Part shown: positions 8,808 through 18,539 of the stretch, piece by piece
How the letters are laid out: every line of letters starts with the position of its first letter
How positions within the stretch are numbered: the stretch's first letter is position 1
DNA from: JBFLVU01 sp037444825
Lineage (GTDB): Bacteria > Acidobacteriota > UBA4820 > DSQY01
NCBI GenBank assembly: GCA_037444825.1
Contig: JBBILR010000004.1
Coordinates: 66,754 to 130,753, forward strand
Direction of reading: 5' to 3'
Length of the DNA stretch: 64,000 nt
Made by a program: the position numbers and the translations under genes
The notes under the pieces: generated by a model
Database searches by the model: none
What the model saw: only the letters and a program-made list of their open reading frames with translations
What the model was told of the DNA's origin: nothing

Positions 8808-8884
8808 GGTTTCCTCCGGGGACAGTATAGGGGCGGGGCGCCCCGGCGGACAACGGCCCCTCTCCGAAGAAAGGCTAAGGATAC

Positions 8885-8913
8885 TTGACAAGCAGGCAAG
8901 CAGATTTTATAAT
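8885..8913 (+). promoter_or_regulatory. Consensus sigma-70 promoter of groESL
   Basis: A perfect TTGACA (8885-8890), a 17-base spacer and a perfect TATAAT (8908-8913). The inverted repeat that follows would cover the transcription start, as expected for a strong but repressible heat-shock promoter. Confidence 0.95.
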
Positions 8914-8940
8914 TAGCAACCTGAGGCATTCGTTGCTAAT
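8912..8940 (+). promoter_or_regulatory. CIRCE-like operator (probable HrcA site)
   Basis: A perfect 9-base inverted repeat ATTAGCAAC / GTTGCTAAT with an 11-base spacer. Read in CIRCE geometry (9-N9-9, 8913-8939) the arms are TTAGCAACC and CGTTGCTAA, against the consensus TTAGCACTC and GAGTGCTAA: the outer six bases of both arms match and the inner three largely differ. Its place at the groESL transcription start supports an HrcA operator with a lineage-specific inner half. No hrcA gene is in the window. Confidence 0.8.
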
Positions 8941-8970
8941 CGCGTTCGGACCCACTGAGGAGGTTGAAAG

Positions 8971-9258
8971 ATGACGGTGAAACCACTGCACGACCGGGTT
9001 CTGATCAAGCGTCTGGAGGCCAAGGAGACGGTCCGGGGCGGGATCATCATTCCCGACACGGCCAAGGAAAAGCCCCTGGAGGGAGAGGTCATCGCCGTCG
9101 GCCCCGGCCGCCTCGACGACGCGGGCAAGCGCATGCCCATGTCGGTGAAGCCCGGCGACAAGGTCCTCGTCGGCAAGTACGCCGGGACGGAGATCAAGAT
9201 CGACGACGTGGAGCACGTGATCGTCCGCGAGGACGAGATCATGGGCATCGTGGAATAA
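8971..9258 (+). CDS. groES: Co-chaperonin GroES
   Basis: The 95-residue cytoplasmic lid of the GroEL folding chamber. Sequence landmarks: MTVKPLHDRVLIKRLE at the N-terminus, the mobile loop ETVRGGIIIPDTAKEKP, and GDKVLVGKYAGTEIKID, ending EDEIMGIVE. Length and layout match the family exactly. ATG 8971 has an AGGAGG site (8957-8962). It is the first gene of a two-gene operon; groEL starts 22 bases after the stop. Expression is probably driven by the consensus promoter at 8885-8913 and repressed through the CIRCE-like repeat. Confidence 0.98.
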   Translation: MTVKPLHDRVLIKRLEAKETVRGGIIIPDTAKEKPLEGEVIAVGPGRLDDAGKRMPMSVKPGDKVLVGKYAGTEIKIDDVEHVIVREDEIMGIVE

Positions 9259-9280
9259 CCGAAGGAACGGAGGCACTCCG

Positions 9281-10903
<1,623 letters not shown>

Positions 10904-10936
10904 GAAGCGCATTCAACGGGATCCTGCACCCGGCGA

Positions 10937-10966
10937 GGGGCGGGCTTCGGCCCGCCCCCTTTGTTT
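10937..10966 (+). terminator. Rho-independent terminator of groESL
   Basis: A nine-base perfect stem GGGGCGGGC / GCCCGCCCC closed by a TTCG tetraloop (10937-10958), followed by CTTTGTTTT. Confidence 0.95.
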
Positions 10967-11067
10967 TCAGGGCCCACCGTCAGCCTCTCCACGGCGGGGT
11001 ACCCACGGCATTCGCCCTTGCGAAGGAGTCCCCCCTGGGAGTAGCTTTTCTTTCAGGGGTCCTTCCG

Positions 11068-12474
11068 GTGAAGAAGCTGCCGCTCCTCCTCGCCCTCGCG
11101 CTGGCGGCGCCGGCCGTCGCCGCCCGTACGCCCCCGCCGGCCGAGGGCCCGGCGGCGCGGCTTCTGAATTCGGTGCTCCGTGTTCCCTGGTCTCAGAGGC
11201 TCGAAGAGTTCCGGAAGGCCAGTCCCGACGCCTCCGTGGAACCCTTTCACGGAGATGGGTCCGTGACCTTCTTCCACGACTATTGGTCCCACCGGGCGCG
11301 GAGGGAGAGCTCGGGAATCCGGAGGGAGTATTACTTTAACATGCCACCGGCGCTCGGCGAATCGGCGCCTGTACTGCTTCGCGCGAAGTTCACGTACGGC
11401 GTGCCCGGCCCAGGCGCTCCCCGGCCCGCGGAGGTCTGGGATGCCCTGCACGCCGCGCTCACCCGGAGGTACGGTGCCTGCCGCCCCGACCCGGAAGACG
11501 TGCCGGTCTTCGGGGTGCTGACGCTTTGGCAGCGCGAACTGTGGCACGCTTCGTCCGGCGAGATCCTGCTCTACCAGGAGGACGGCTCCGTGGGCCTTCT
11601 CGCCTGGTCCCCCGACGTGGTGCGCCTCGAGAAGGCCTACCAGGACCAGCGCGCGATGGACCGGGCGGTGGCGCCCGAATGGGCCGTTCACAAACGGGCG
11701 GTGCTTCAGCAGGCCTTAACCAGAATACGCCAGGACGGCACACCCCAGTGGATCGCCTTGCTCGACCGGTGGCCCGACGACCCCGGCAAGGCCGACACCG
11801 CGATGCGCTTTCGAATCGGCATCGAGCCGCTTCGAGAGGCGGCGAACCCGGAGAGGCGGGACCCCGACCTCCAAGGGGCGCTATATTGGGCCGCGAATGG
11901 GGTTCTTCCCGGGTGGATCGATCTCCCCCGTTGTGACGGCCAGACGGTACCCGTGGAGGTATCCGTATTGAGCGGTCTGGGCGTTCCCTACTACGAAGCC
12001 TCCTTGAATTGCGCACGGATGAGGGGCCTGGAAATCGAGCAGAGGCTTGTGGCAGAAGTCCCGGACTCCCCTTGGGGCCAGGCCGCGATGGTTGAATTGC
12101 TTCTTCAGGGCTTTTCGCGGGTTACCTGCGATCAAACGGCGGAAACCTTTCGTCTGGTGATCCAGAAGGCACCCGAGTGGATTCCTCGTCTGAAGGACCC
12201 CGTTCTCCAGAGGACCGCCCGCCTCTGCCTTGGAAGGGCCTACGAGACGTGGTGGTCCCTCGCTCAAGCCAGAGGAGATTGCTACGCGGGAGATGGAGCA
12301 TGGGCCCGCTCCGCCGGATGGAAGGAGGCCCGGACCCAGGCACTTTCCATCTGCGAGTCCTTGGTCAAGGAGGATCCCAACGGTTTCGAGGCCAGGCAGT
12401 TGCGCTTCACTCTGCCACGCCTGCTTGCGGGCGTCGATACGAACTGCCGCCACGACTATTGCATCTACGATTGA
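11068..12474 (+). CDS. Secreted protein of unknown function
   Basis: A 468-residue protein beginning at GTG 11068 with a clear signal peptide (KKLPLLLALALAAPAVAA, cleavage probably after AVAA). The first half has an alternating aromatic pattern suggesting a beta-rich domain. The second half (from about residue 190) has amphipathic helices with paired Cys residues and segments such as AMVELLLQGFSRV and RTARLCLGRAYETWW that resemble TPR or Sel1 helices. I do not recognise a family. The weak AGGGG upstream makes the start tentative, but the signal peptide supports it. It stands alone on its strand, after the groESL terminator and convergent with the gene ending at 12529. Its codon bias is milder than that of the housekeeping genes, like the secreted genes at 3626-6846. 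Confidence 0.65.
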   Translation: MKKLPLLLALALAAPAVAARTPPPAEGPAARLLNSVLRVPWSQRLEEFRKASPDASVEPFHGDGSVTFFHDYWSHRARRESSGIRREYYFNMPPALGESAPVLLRAKFTYGVPGPGAPRPAEVWDALHAALTRRYGACRPDPEDVPVFGVLTLWQRELWHASSGEILLYQEDGSVGLLAWSPDVVRLEKAYQDQRAMDRAVAPEWAVHKRAVLQQALTRIRQDGTPQWIALLDRWPDDPGKADTAMRFRIGIEPLREAANPERRDPDLQGALYWAANGVLPGWIDLPRCDGQTVPVEVSVLSGLGVPYYEASLNCARMRGLEIEQRLVAEVPDSPWGQAAMVELLLQGFSRVTCDQTAETFRLVIQKAPEWIPRLKDPVLQRTARLCLGRAYETWWSLAQARGDCYAGDGAWARSAGWKEARTQALSICESLVKEDPNGFEARQLRFTLPRLLAGVDTNCRHDYCIYD

Positions 12475-12528
12475 CCCCCCCTTCCCGGCGCCTGGGGGAG
12501 GTCGCGCCCACCCCCCGGCGAACGCCTC

Positions 12529-13353
12529 TCAGCAGAAGTAGCCCGCGGGCCGGAGGAGCGGGGAGCCGTCCCGGTGGCGGCTGGGAAGCCACCCCTCCGT
12601 TACCCCGGACAGCCCGCCCGCGGTCTCCCCGTGCCAGAGAAAGACGCGCCCGAAACCGTTCCTTTGCAGGCCCATGTTGAACCCCCAGGAAGCCGCGCCC
12701 CGCTTCTCCAGCTCCTCGCCGCCCAGGAACGGGGCGTCGTCCAGAAAGGGAACCCAGGGGGCTCGGGGGTCGGGGGCCACGTACAACCGAAGGGCGTAGT
12801 GGGGGTTGAGCACGGTCCAGTGGGGGTGCCCCGACCCCTCCTCGGCCTCGGCGCACGCGCCCGCGGGGCAAGTGCAGGCGATGGAGGGTTCCTCGGGATA
12901 CACCCGCGCTTCCCGAAGCCTCAGCCAGCCCCGCTCTCCCGCTCGGGTGTGGAGGACCGCCTCCACGAACTCCCCTTTTCGGACGGTGGCGAAGAAGGCG
13001 AGGGAGGCCCCTTCGTTCCAGCGGGCGAAGCCGAAAGGACCGAGCCGGGTGGCGGGGACCTCCTCCTTCGACCGGAAGCCCGCGGGGCCTTCTTCGAAAA
13101 GGGGCACCGGCATGGGTTTCCAGGTGGTGAAATCCTTGTGGTCGGCGGACTGGACGGCCATCTCGCTGCCGAGCCAACCCCATTCGACCTCGACCTTCCC
13201 GATGACCTGCCGGAGAAGCCCCTCGGGAATCTCCTCCCTCTCGCAGCCGTACTCCTCCAGGCCCTTCGTGGGGACCATCCTCGCGGGCTTCTCGCCCGTC
13301 TCCCGGCATCCCGTGTCCACGGAGGGCAAGGGGGCCGGGCTGTCGTGCCCCAA
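12529..13353 (-). CDS. Hypothetical protein, start uncertain
   Basis: A 274-residue open frame of unknown function, ending RPAGYFC. It looks like a real protein: it has hydrophobic and aromatic blocks such as VIGKVEVEWGWLG, GFARWNEGASLAFFATV and RNGFGRVFLWHG, and a Cys cluster IACTCPAGACAE near the middle. No signal peptide is seen from the TTG start at 13353, and the ribosome site is poor; ATG 13278 is an alternative. The frame continues upstream without a stop into the end of the broken gene at 13362-14412, so it may be the C-terminal part of the same original reading frame after a third shift. It is convergent with the secreted-protein gene at 11068. Confidence 0.5.
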   Translation of the reverse strand: MGHDSPAPLPSVDTGCRETGEKPARMVPTKGLEEYGCEREEIPEGLLRQVIGKVEVEWGWLGSEMAVQSADHKDFTTWKPMPVPLFEEGPAGFRSKEEVPATRLGPFGFARWNEGASLAFFATVRKGEFVEAVLHTRAGERGWLRLREARVYPEEPSIACTCPAGACAEAEEGSGHPHWTVLNPHYALRLYVAPDPRAPWVPFLDDAPFLGGEELEKRGAASWGFNMGLQRNGFGRVFLWHGETAGGLSGVTEGWLPSRHRDGSPLLRPAGYFC

Positions 13354-13361
13354 GGAACCCG

Positions 13362-14412
13362 TCAGCGTCCTTCCAGCCGCGCCACCGTTCCGGCGGGGGG
13401 CGGCGGGGCCGCGGGGCGAACCCGCGTCACGCCGGAAGGCCGCCGGGAGCGCTCCTCTCCCTCGGGTTGCCCTCCGGGCGGGGTAACGGGCTGGACCAGG
13501 GGAACCGAGAGAGGACCCATCCCGGGCTCGGGAACGGGACCCGTGCAGGGCGTGAAGCGGTCGTCTCCCTCCTCCGTTTCCGCCGCCTCTCCCCGGGCGT
13601 CGGCCTCCGCTTTAAGGAGGGACTCCCCAGGGGGGATTCCGGCGGGGATCCCGAGACCGGCTCCGTCGAGGCAGCGGTGTGGGTCGGGGGCCAGCGCCGG
13701 GACGGGTCTGCGGGCGGGCAGGGTCCGCTCGGAATTTCCTCCGGCGGGCCGCAGGAAGAAGTGGGTCTGAGAAGGCGGAGCGGCGATGTCCCCGGCGTTG
13801 GCCGTGCATGCGAAGATCCGGGTCCGCCCTCCCGGTCGCGCGTGAAACCTCCCCGGAGAGAGGGCGTAAACCCTCGGTTTGGCCCCGGGGGCCCAGGCCA
13901 GAACCGCCTTGGCTTCGAAGGCGGCCTCAGGCTCGGTCCCCTGGGACGGGAGGCGGACTCGGATCTCCTCCCGTCCCTCGGAGGTTCCCCTCTGGGGAAA
14001 GAAGACCTCCCCCCGCTCGCCGGTGACGACGGTTTCGCGCCGGCCCTCGCGGGGGCCCTCCACCACTTCCGGGAGAACCGTCCGGGTGGGAAGGGGGGTG
14101 CGGGTGGCCTCGTCCCAAAGTCTCGCCCGAAGGGGGATCGCTTCCCCCAGGGAGGCTTCGGCGGAAGGGAGGGAGAGGGCCCGGGGGTTACCGAAATCGC
14201 CTCCGCGGGAAAGGGAAGGAACCGCACCGACCCGGAGGCCTCTCGCGTGGAGAGGTTTCCCAGGAGGTACCGGTACCGGAAGAGGCCGTCCCGCCCCTTG
14301 TCCACCCCCGCCCGGAGGCGGATTCCCGCCGCCTCCTGGTGAAAGGGGGGTGCCTCACCCCCCCGGTTCCGGCCCGCGGTTCCGTGCCCCCGAGGAGCCA
14401 AAGACCCGCCAA
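13362..14412 (-). pseudogene. Secreted protein gene broken by two apparent single-base frameshifts
   Basis: Protein-like sequence runs through three minus-strand frames in succession. A hydrophobic leader (LLLAGLWLLGGTEPRAGTGG) is in the first. GEAPPFHQEAAG and GLFRYRYLLGNLSTREASG follow in the second. From about 14187 the third carries LSLPSAEASLGEAIPLRARL, RVYALSPGRFHAR and a Pro-rich end. The switches fall at homopolymers on the plus strand: seven C at 14358-14364 and five G at 14183-14187. One extra base in each would join all three into a single signal-peptide protein with a beta-rich middle. No ATG, GTG or TTG with a ribosome site precedes the leader. This is either a decaying gene or a pair of sequence errors; the product's function is unknown. 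Confidence 0.55.
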
Positions 14413-14482
14413 GAGAAGTGCCGCCGGCGCCCTCTTCCCTCTGAGGGGAGGCCCCCCTCCGGAAAGTCCCCGCGGCGCGGCT

Positions 14483-15739
14483 CTATTCGTAGACCTTTTC
14501 GCCGGGGGCGCCGGCGTTCACGGCGTCCTGCTCCACGTCCCGCGAATCCGAGGGGGTTTTCAGGAACTCCTTGTAGAACTCGTGCTGGATGACCAGGTCC
14601 ATGATCTCGTTGGTCCCGGTCCAGATCATGATGAGGCGCACGTCCCTCAGGAGGCGCTCCACGGGGTAGACGTCGGTGTAGCCGATCCCGCCCAGGATCT
14701 GCATGGCGTGGTTGACCACCGTCCAGGCCATCTCCGTGGCGAACTTCTTGGACTCGGAGACCATGCGCCGGACCCGGCCGGGGTCCACCTTGCCGTTGTC
14801 CACCGCCCGGCAGGTCTCCCGGCAGAGGCCCCGGGCCGCGTCCAGCAGGGTCAGGGAGTCGGCGATCTTGAAGGAGACCGCCTCGAAACGGCGGATCTCC
14901 TGGCCGAAGGCCTTCCGCCGGGCGGCGTACCGGGCGGCGATCTCCAGGGCCGCCCGGGCCATCCCCAGGGCGCCGCAGGCGCTGGTCATCCGCTCGGGGA
15001 TCATCATCTGGTCGAAGACCGCCGCCCCCCGGCCGATCCCCGCCTCCCCCCCCAGCACGTTGGAGAGGGGGACGCGGCACTTCCGGAACCGGATCCGCCC
15101 GGTCCCTCCCCCCCGGGTGCCCATGAGGCCGTAGACGTGCTCCACCTCCACCCCCTCCCCCCGGTCCACCAGGAAGGCGGTGATGGCCTTCCGGGGGTCG
15201 CCGCCCTCGGCGGTCCGGGCGTAGACGAGGAAGAAGTCCGCCCCCTCGGAGCCCACCACGAACCGCTTCTGGCCGTCGAGGACGAAGGCGTCGCCGTCCC
15301 GCACGGCGGTGGTGGTGGCGCCGAAGAAGTCCGACCCGCCCCGGGGCTCGGTGAGGGCCTCGGCCGGCGCCAGTTCTCCCCGGAGCATGGGGGCCAGGTA
15401 CCGCCGCTTCTGCTCCTCCGTCCCGAAGTGGTGGAGGGCCTCCCCCACGATGGAGACCAGGGAGTAGAGGCAGGCCAGGGAGGTGCCCAGCACCCCCACC
15501 TCCTCCAGCGCCACCATCTCCGAGGTCCAGGGGAGGCCGCGGCCGCCGTACTCTCTCGGGAAGCGCAGGCCCAGGATTCCCCGCCGGCCCGCCTCCGCGA
15601 GGTAGTGCTTGGGGTACCGAACCCGTTCCTGGTCCATGTCCAGGATGAGGGAGCGGGGGACGGACTTCACGAAGGCCCGGACCTCGTCCCTCAGGGCCCG
15701 GGTCTTTTCATGCAGGAGCGCGTCGGGGTGTGCGGTCAT
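14483..15739 (-). CDS. Acyl-CoA dehydrogenase family flavoprotein
   Basis: A FAD enzyme of 418 residues that introduces the alpha-beta double bond into an acyl-CoA thioester and passes electrons to ETF. The three-domain ACAD layout is visible: an N-terminal helical part with GLRFPREYGGRG, the middle beta domain with ALTEPRGGSDFFG and VLDGQKRFVVGS, and a C-terminal helical domain with QILGGIGYTDVYPVERLLRD. The usual YEGT motif reads IWTGTNEIMD: the Glu that is the catalytic base in medium-chain types is Thr here, so the base must lie elsewhere, as in the long-chain and isovaleryl types, and the substrate cannot be named. Start ATG 15739 has GAGAGGAGGG upstream and a TAGAAT -10-like box at 15759-15764. 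Confidence 0.9.
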   Translation of the reverse strand: MTAHPDALLHEKTRALRDEVRAFVKSVPRSLILDMDQERVRYPKHYLAEAGRRGILGLRFPREYGGRGLPWTSEMVALEEVGVLGTSLACLYSLVSIVGEALHHFGTEEQKRRYLAPMLRGELAPAEALTEPRGGSDFFGATTTAVRDGDAFVLDGQKRFVVGSEGADFFLVYARTAEGGDPRKAITAFLVDRGEGVEVEHVYGLMGTRGGGTGRIRFRKCRVPLSNVLGGEAGIGRGAAVFDQMMIPERMTSACGALGMARAALEIAARYAARRKAFGQEIRRFEAVSFKIADSLTLLDAARGLCRETCRAVDNGKVDPGRVRRMVSESKKFATEMAWTVVNHAMQILGGIGYTDVYPVERLLRDVRLIMIWTGTNEIMDLVIQHEFYKEFLKTPSDSRDVEQDAVNAGAPGEKVYE

Positions 15740-15926
15740 GGTTCCCTCCTCTCAGGGGATTCTAGTCCTTCCGGAAAATCCGGGAAGAGACGGCAGGCCC
15801 CCGCCCTTTCGGGAAGGTGGCGCACCGGGGCCGAGGGCCCTATATTTGGGACAAAGACCGGCGTACGGAAGCGCCGTGGCGGAGGGGGGGCGGATCCCCC
15901 CTTTTTTCTCGGGCGGGAGGTGCGCG

Positions 15927-16103
15927 ATGGAACTCACGCTCACGGCGGAGGAGGCGGAATTCCTGCGGGCCCTCCTTCAGCGGGAGCTCGGAGAGCTCCG
16001 CGAGGAGGTCTACCACGCGGAGGTCACGGAGTACAAGAAGGGCCTGAAGGAGGAGGAAAAAATCCTGAGGGGCCTCCTGGACCGGATGGCGGTGGCCGTC
16101 TGA
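15927..16103 (+). CDS. Small helical protein, 58 residues
   Basis: A short protein, MELTLTAEEAEFLRALLQRE to DRMAVAV, starting at ATG 15927 six bases after GGGAGG. It is highly charged (many Glu, Arg, Lys) with heptad-like Leu spacing, so it should be mostly helical, probably a helical hairpin or coiled coil. A larger in-frame extension to 15609 lies opposite the acyl-CoA dehydrogenase gene and is not credible. Small proteins beginning with a similar LTxEEAxxLRxxLxxxLxELRxE pattern are, as I recall, common in Acidobacteriota and Deltaproteobacteria without assigned function. It is between the divergent acyl-CoA dehydrogenase gene and the cyclophilin gene, and a TATATT at 15841-15846 could be its -10. 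Confidence 0.75.
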   Translation: MELTLTAEEAEFLRALLQRELGELREEVYHAEVTEYKKGLKEEEKILRGLLDRMAVAV

Positions 16104-16218
16104 CCCTCCAGAGGCCCCGCTCCCGAGGACCGACCGGCAGGGGCTCTTCCTTTTCCCCCGGATCCGGGGATACACTGTTCCCTGTCGCCGGGCACTCCGC
16201 CCGGAGGGGAGGTTCTGC

Positions 16219-16899
16219 ATGAAAGCCCGTCCGTTCCTGGCCGCCCTGGCGGCCTCGCTCCTCGGCGCCGCCCTCCTGGCCCAGGAGGCCAAGCCCGCCG
16301 AGACCCCCAAAACCGAAACCAAGGCCCCCGCCGCCGCCAAGCCCCAGACCCGGCCGGTGGCGGTCCTGGAGACCACCGCCGGCAAGATCGTCATCGAGTT
16401 TTTCCCCGACAAGGCCCCCAACCACGTGAAGAACTTCCTGAACCTGTGCAAGTCGGGCTTCTACAACGGGACGAAGTTCCACCGCGTGATCCCCGGCTTC
16501 GTCATCCAAGGGGGGGACCCCAACACCAAGAAGGACGACACCTCCCTCTGGGGGACCGGCGGCAACGTGGGGCCCGACGGCAAGGAAAGGACCCTGAAGG
16601 CCGAGTTCAACGACGTCCACCACGGCCGGGGAATCGTCTCCATGGCCCGGGCGGCCGATCCCGATTCGGCCTCTTCCCAGTTCTTCATCTGCGTGGGCGA
16701 CGCCGGGGCGTTGGACCGGAAGTACACGGCCTTCGGCCGGGTGGTCGAGGGGATGGACGTGGTGGACAAGATCGTCTCCGCGCCGACGGTGGGCGGCCCC
16801 ACGGATCCGGAAGGGTCCCGGCCCAGGAACCCCGTGACCATCACCAAGGCGCGGGTGGAGCAGCGCCCGGTGGAGGCGCCGGCGGCGCCGGCACCCTAG
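16219..16899 (+). CDS. ppiA: Secreted peptidyl-prolyl cis-trans isomerase, cyclophilin type
   Basis: Catalyses cis-trans isomerisation of proline peptide bonds during folding of exported proteins. The 226-residue protein has a signal peptide (FLAALAASLLGAALLAQ) and an Ala/Pro/Lys linker to about residue 45, then a full cyclophilin domain: the active-site stretch FHRVIPGFVIQGGDP with catalytic Arg, GIVSMARAADPDSASSQFFI, and YTAFGRVVEGMDVVDKI. The domain is followed by a Pro/Ala tail. The conserved active-site Trp of cyclophilin A is not obvious, as is usual in bacterial forms. ATG 16219 follows GGAGGGGAGG. It is followed 40 bases later by a binding-protein gene with its own ribosome site. The envelope location is inferred from the signal peptide. 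Confidence 0.95.
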   Translation: MKARPFLAALAASLLGAALLAQEAKPAETPKTETKAPAAAKPQTRPVAVLETTAGKIVIEFFPDKAPNHVKNFLNLCKSGFYNGTKFHRVIPGFVIQGGDPNTKKDDTSLWGTGGNVGPDGKERTLKAEFNDVHHGRGIVSMARAADPDSASSQFFICVGDAGALDRKYTAFGRVVEGMDVVDKIVSAPTVGGPTDPEGSRPRNPVTITKARVEQRPVEAPAAPAP

Positions 16900-16939
16900 T
16901 TTCCGGGCCCCTCGCGGGCCCTCTTCGGGGGAGGTTCCC

Positions 16940-18094
16940 ATGCGGAAGAAAACGAGGATTCGGTTCGGGGCCTTGGGGGTCTTGGTCCTCTTGCTGGCGT
17001 TGCTCGCCTGCGCCGACAAGCAGGTGACCCTGGGTGTGGCGGCGCCCCTGAGCGGCGAGCAGGCCAAGAGCGGCCAGGACGTGGTGAACGGCGTGCAGCT
17101 GGCCGTGGACCAGTGGAACGCCAAGGGCGGGCTCCGCGGCAAGAAGATCGTGGTGATCACCGGGGACGACAAGGGGGACCCCGACCAGGCTCTCCTGGTG
17201 GCCCGGAACTTCACCAAGAAGGTCAAGGCGGTGATCGGCCACTACAACAGCCCCTGCACCCTGGCGGCCATCGAGCTCTACAGCAAGGACAAGGTCCCCA
17301 TGATCACCCCCTCCTCCACCAACCCCGACGTCACCGACCGGGGCTACCTCACCGTCTTCCGGGTCTGCGGCCGGGACGACCAGCAGGGGAGGAGCGCCGC
17401 CAAGTACGTGGTGGACCACTTCCCCGGCGCCAAGGTGGCGGTGATCCACGACAAATCCTCCTACGGTCAGGACCTGGCCAACGAGTTCCTCAAGAACTTC
17501 GAGTTCCTCACCAAGACCCAGTCGGTCTTTTACGGCTCCATCGAGAGGACGGGGGTGGACATCCCGTCGGTGGTGGACAAGGTCAAGGAGAGCGGGGCCA
17601 CCGTCGTCTACTTCGGCGGCCTCTGGCCCCAGGGGGCGGACCTGGTGAAGGAGATGCGCCAGAAGGGGCTCACGGCCACCTTCGTGAGCGGCGACGGTTG
17701 CTTCGACCCCCAGTTCCTCACCGCCGCGGGGCAGGCCGGGGAAGGCACCCTCGTCACCTTCATCCCCGACCAGGAGAAGCTCCCCACGGCCAAGGCGGCG
17801 GTGGATGCCTACAAGGCCAAGTACGGAAGCCTCGGCCCCTACTCGCTCTACGCCTACACCGCCGCGGTGGTGGCGCTCACCGGCATGGAGAAGGCCGGGT
17901 CTACCGACGGCGTGGAGGTGGCCCGGACCCTCCACAAGATCGAGGTGGACACCCCCTTCGGAAGGCTCAAGTTCGACGAGAAGGGGGACCCCCAGCAGTC
18001 GCCCTACGTCATGTGGAAGGTAGAAGGCGGCAAGTACCACGAGGTCCCCATGGATGCCCCGGCGGCCCCCGCTCCGGCGGGTCCCACGGGTTGA
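16940..18094 (+). CDS. Branched-chain amino acid-type ABC substrate-binding lipoprotein (LivJ family)
   Basis: A 384-residue periplasmic-binding-fold type I protein anchored as a lipoprotein (signal peptide ending LLALLAC, Cys 24). Family features: VTLGVAAPLSGEQAKSGQDVVNGVQLAVD at the N-terminus, a long stretch with SSTNPDVTDRG contacting ligand, and VFRVCGRDDQQG in the hinge region. LivJ relatives bind Leu/Ile/Val, other amino acids or amides. No permease or ATPase genes (livHMGF) accompany it, so either its transporter is encoded elsewhere or it serves another role. ATG 16940 follows GGGGGAGG. A strong hairpin terminator follows at 18116. Family is certain; ligand is unknown. Confidence 0.9.
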   Translation: MRKKTRIRFGALGVLVLLLALLACADKQVTLGVAAPLSGEQAKSGQDVVNGVQLAVDQWNAKGGLRGKKIVVITGDDKGDPDQALLVARNFTKKVKAVIGHYNSPCTLAAIELYSKDKVPMITPSSTNPDVTDRGYLTVFRVCGRDDQQGRSAAKYVVDHFPGAKVAVIHDKSSYGQDLANEFLKNFEFLTKTQSVFYGSIERTGVDIPSVVDKVKESGATVVYFGGLWPQGADLVKEMRQKGLTATFVSGDGCFDPQFLTAAGQAGEGTLVTFIPDQEKLPTAKAAVDAYKAKYGSLGPYSLYAYTAAVVALTGMEKAGSTDGVEVARTLHKIEVDTPFGRLKFDEKGDPQQSPYVMWKVEGGKYHEVPMDAPAAPAPAGPTG

Positions 18095-18115
18095 CCCGCC
18101 CCATCCGGAGGATGG

Positions 18116-18146
18116 AAGGGCCGGGGTGCGCTCCCCGGCCCTTTTT
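18116..18146 (+). terminator. Rho-independent terminator between convergent genes
   Basis: A stem AGGGCCGGGG / CCCCGGCCCT with loop TGCGCT, followed by TTTT. It ends the LivJ-type gene and may also serve the minus-strand acpS operon, which ends at 18159. Confidence 0.93.
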
Positions 18147-18158
18147 CGTGGGCGGGCC

Positions 18159-18539
18159 TCACCCCGCTCCCAGGAGAAGGACGGCGGCGGCGGCGGTGTC
18201 CTTCTCGTGGGTGAGGCTGACGAGGGCCCCGCGGACACCCAAGGCCTCCGCCCGGACGAGGGCCCGGCCGTGAAAGCGGAGCCCGGGGGGATGTCCGGCC
18301 CCACCGGTCACCTCCACGTCCCGCCACCCGATCCCCCCGCTCCAGCCCGTGCCGAGGGCCTTGAGGGCCGCCTCCTTGGCGGCGAAGCGGGCGGCGAGGG
18401 AGGGCCAGGGGTCCTTTCGGCGAAGGGCGGCGCCCCGCTCGGCTTCGGTAAAGACCCGTTCCAGTAGGCGCGGGTGGCGGGCGGCGGCGGTCCGGAGCCG
18501 GGAGACGGTGCAGAGGTCCAGGCCGAGGGCGAGGATCAC
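18159..18539 (-). CDS. acpS: Holo-[acyl-carrier-protein] synthase
   Basis: Transfers 4'-phosphopantetheine from CoA to the serine of apo-ACP, activating fatty-acid synthesis. The 126-residue protein has both family motifs: LALGLDLCTVSRLR at the N-terminus with the metal-binding Asp, and FAAKEAALKALGTG in the middle with the catalytic Lys-Glu. Length matches AcpS. GTG 18539 overlaps the TGA of the TPR gene by four bases (GTGA), so it is translationally coupled and is the last gene of the long minus-strand run that begins at 25934. The position at the end of an operon containing unrelated genes gives no further hint. Confidence 0.95.
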   Translation of the reverse strand: MILALGLDLCTVSRLRTAAARHPRLLERVFTEAERGAALRRKDPWPSLAARFAAKEAALKALGTGWSGGIGWRDVEVTGGAGHPPGLRFHGRALVRAEALGVRGALVSLTHEKDTAAAAVLLLGAG

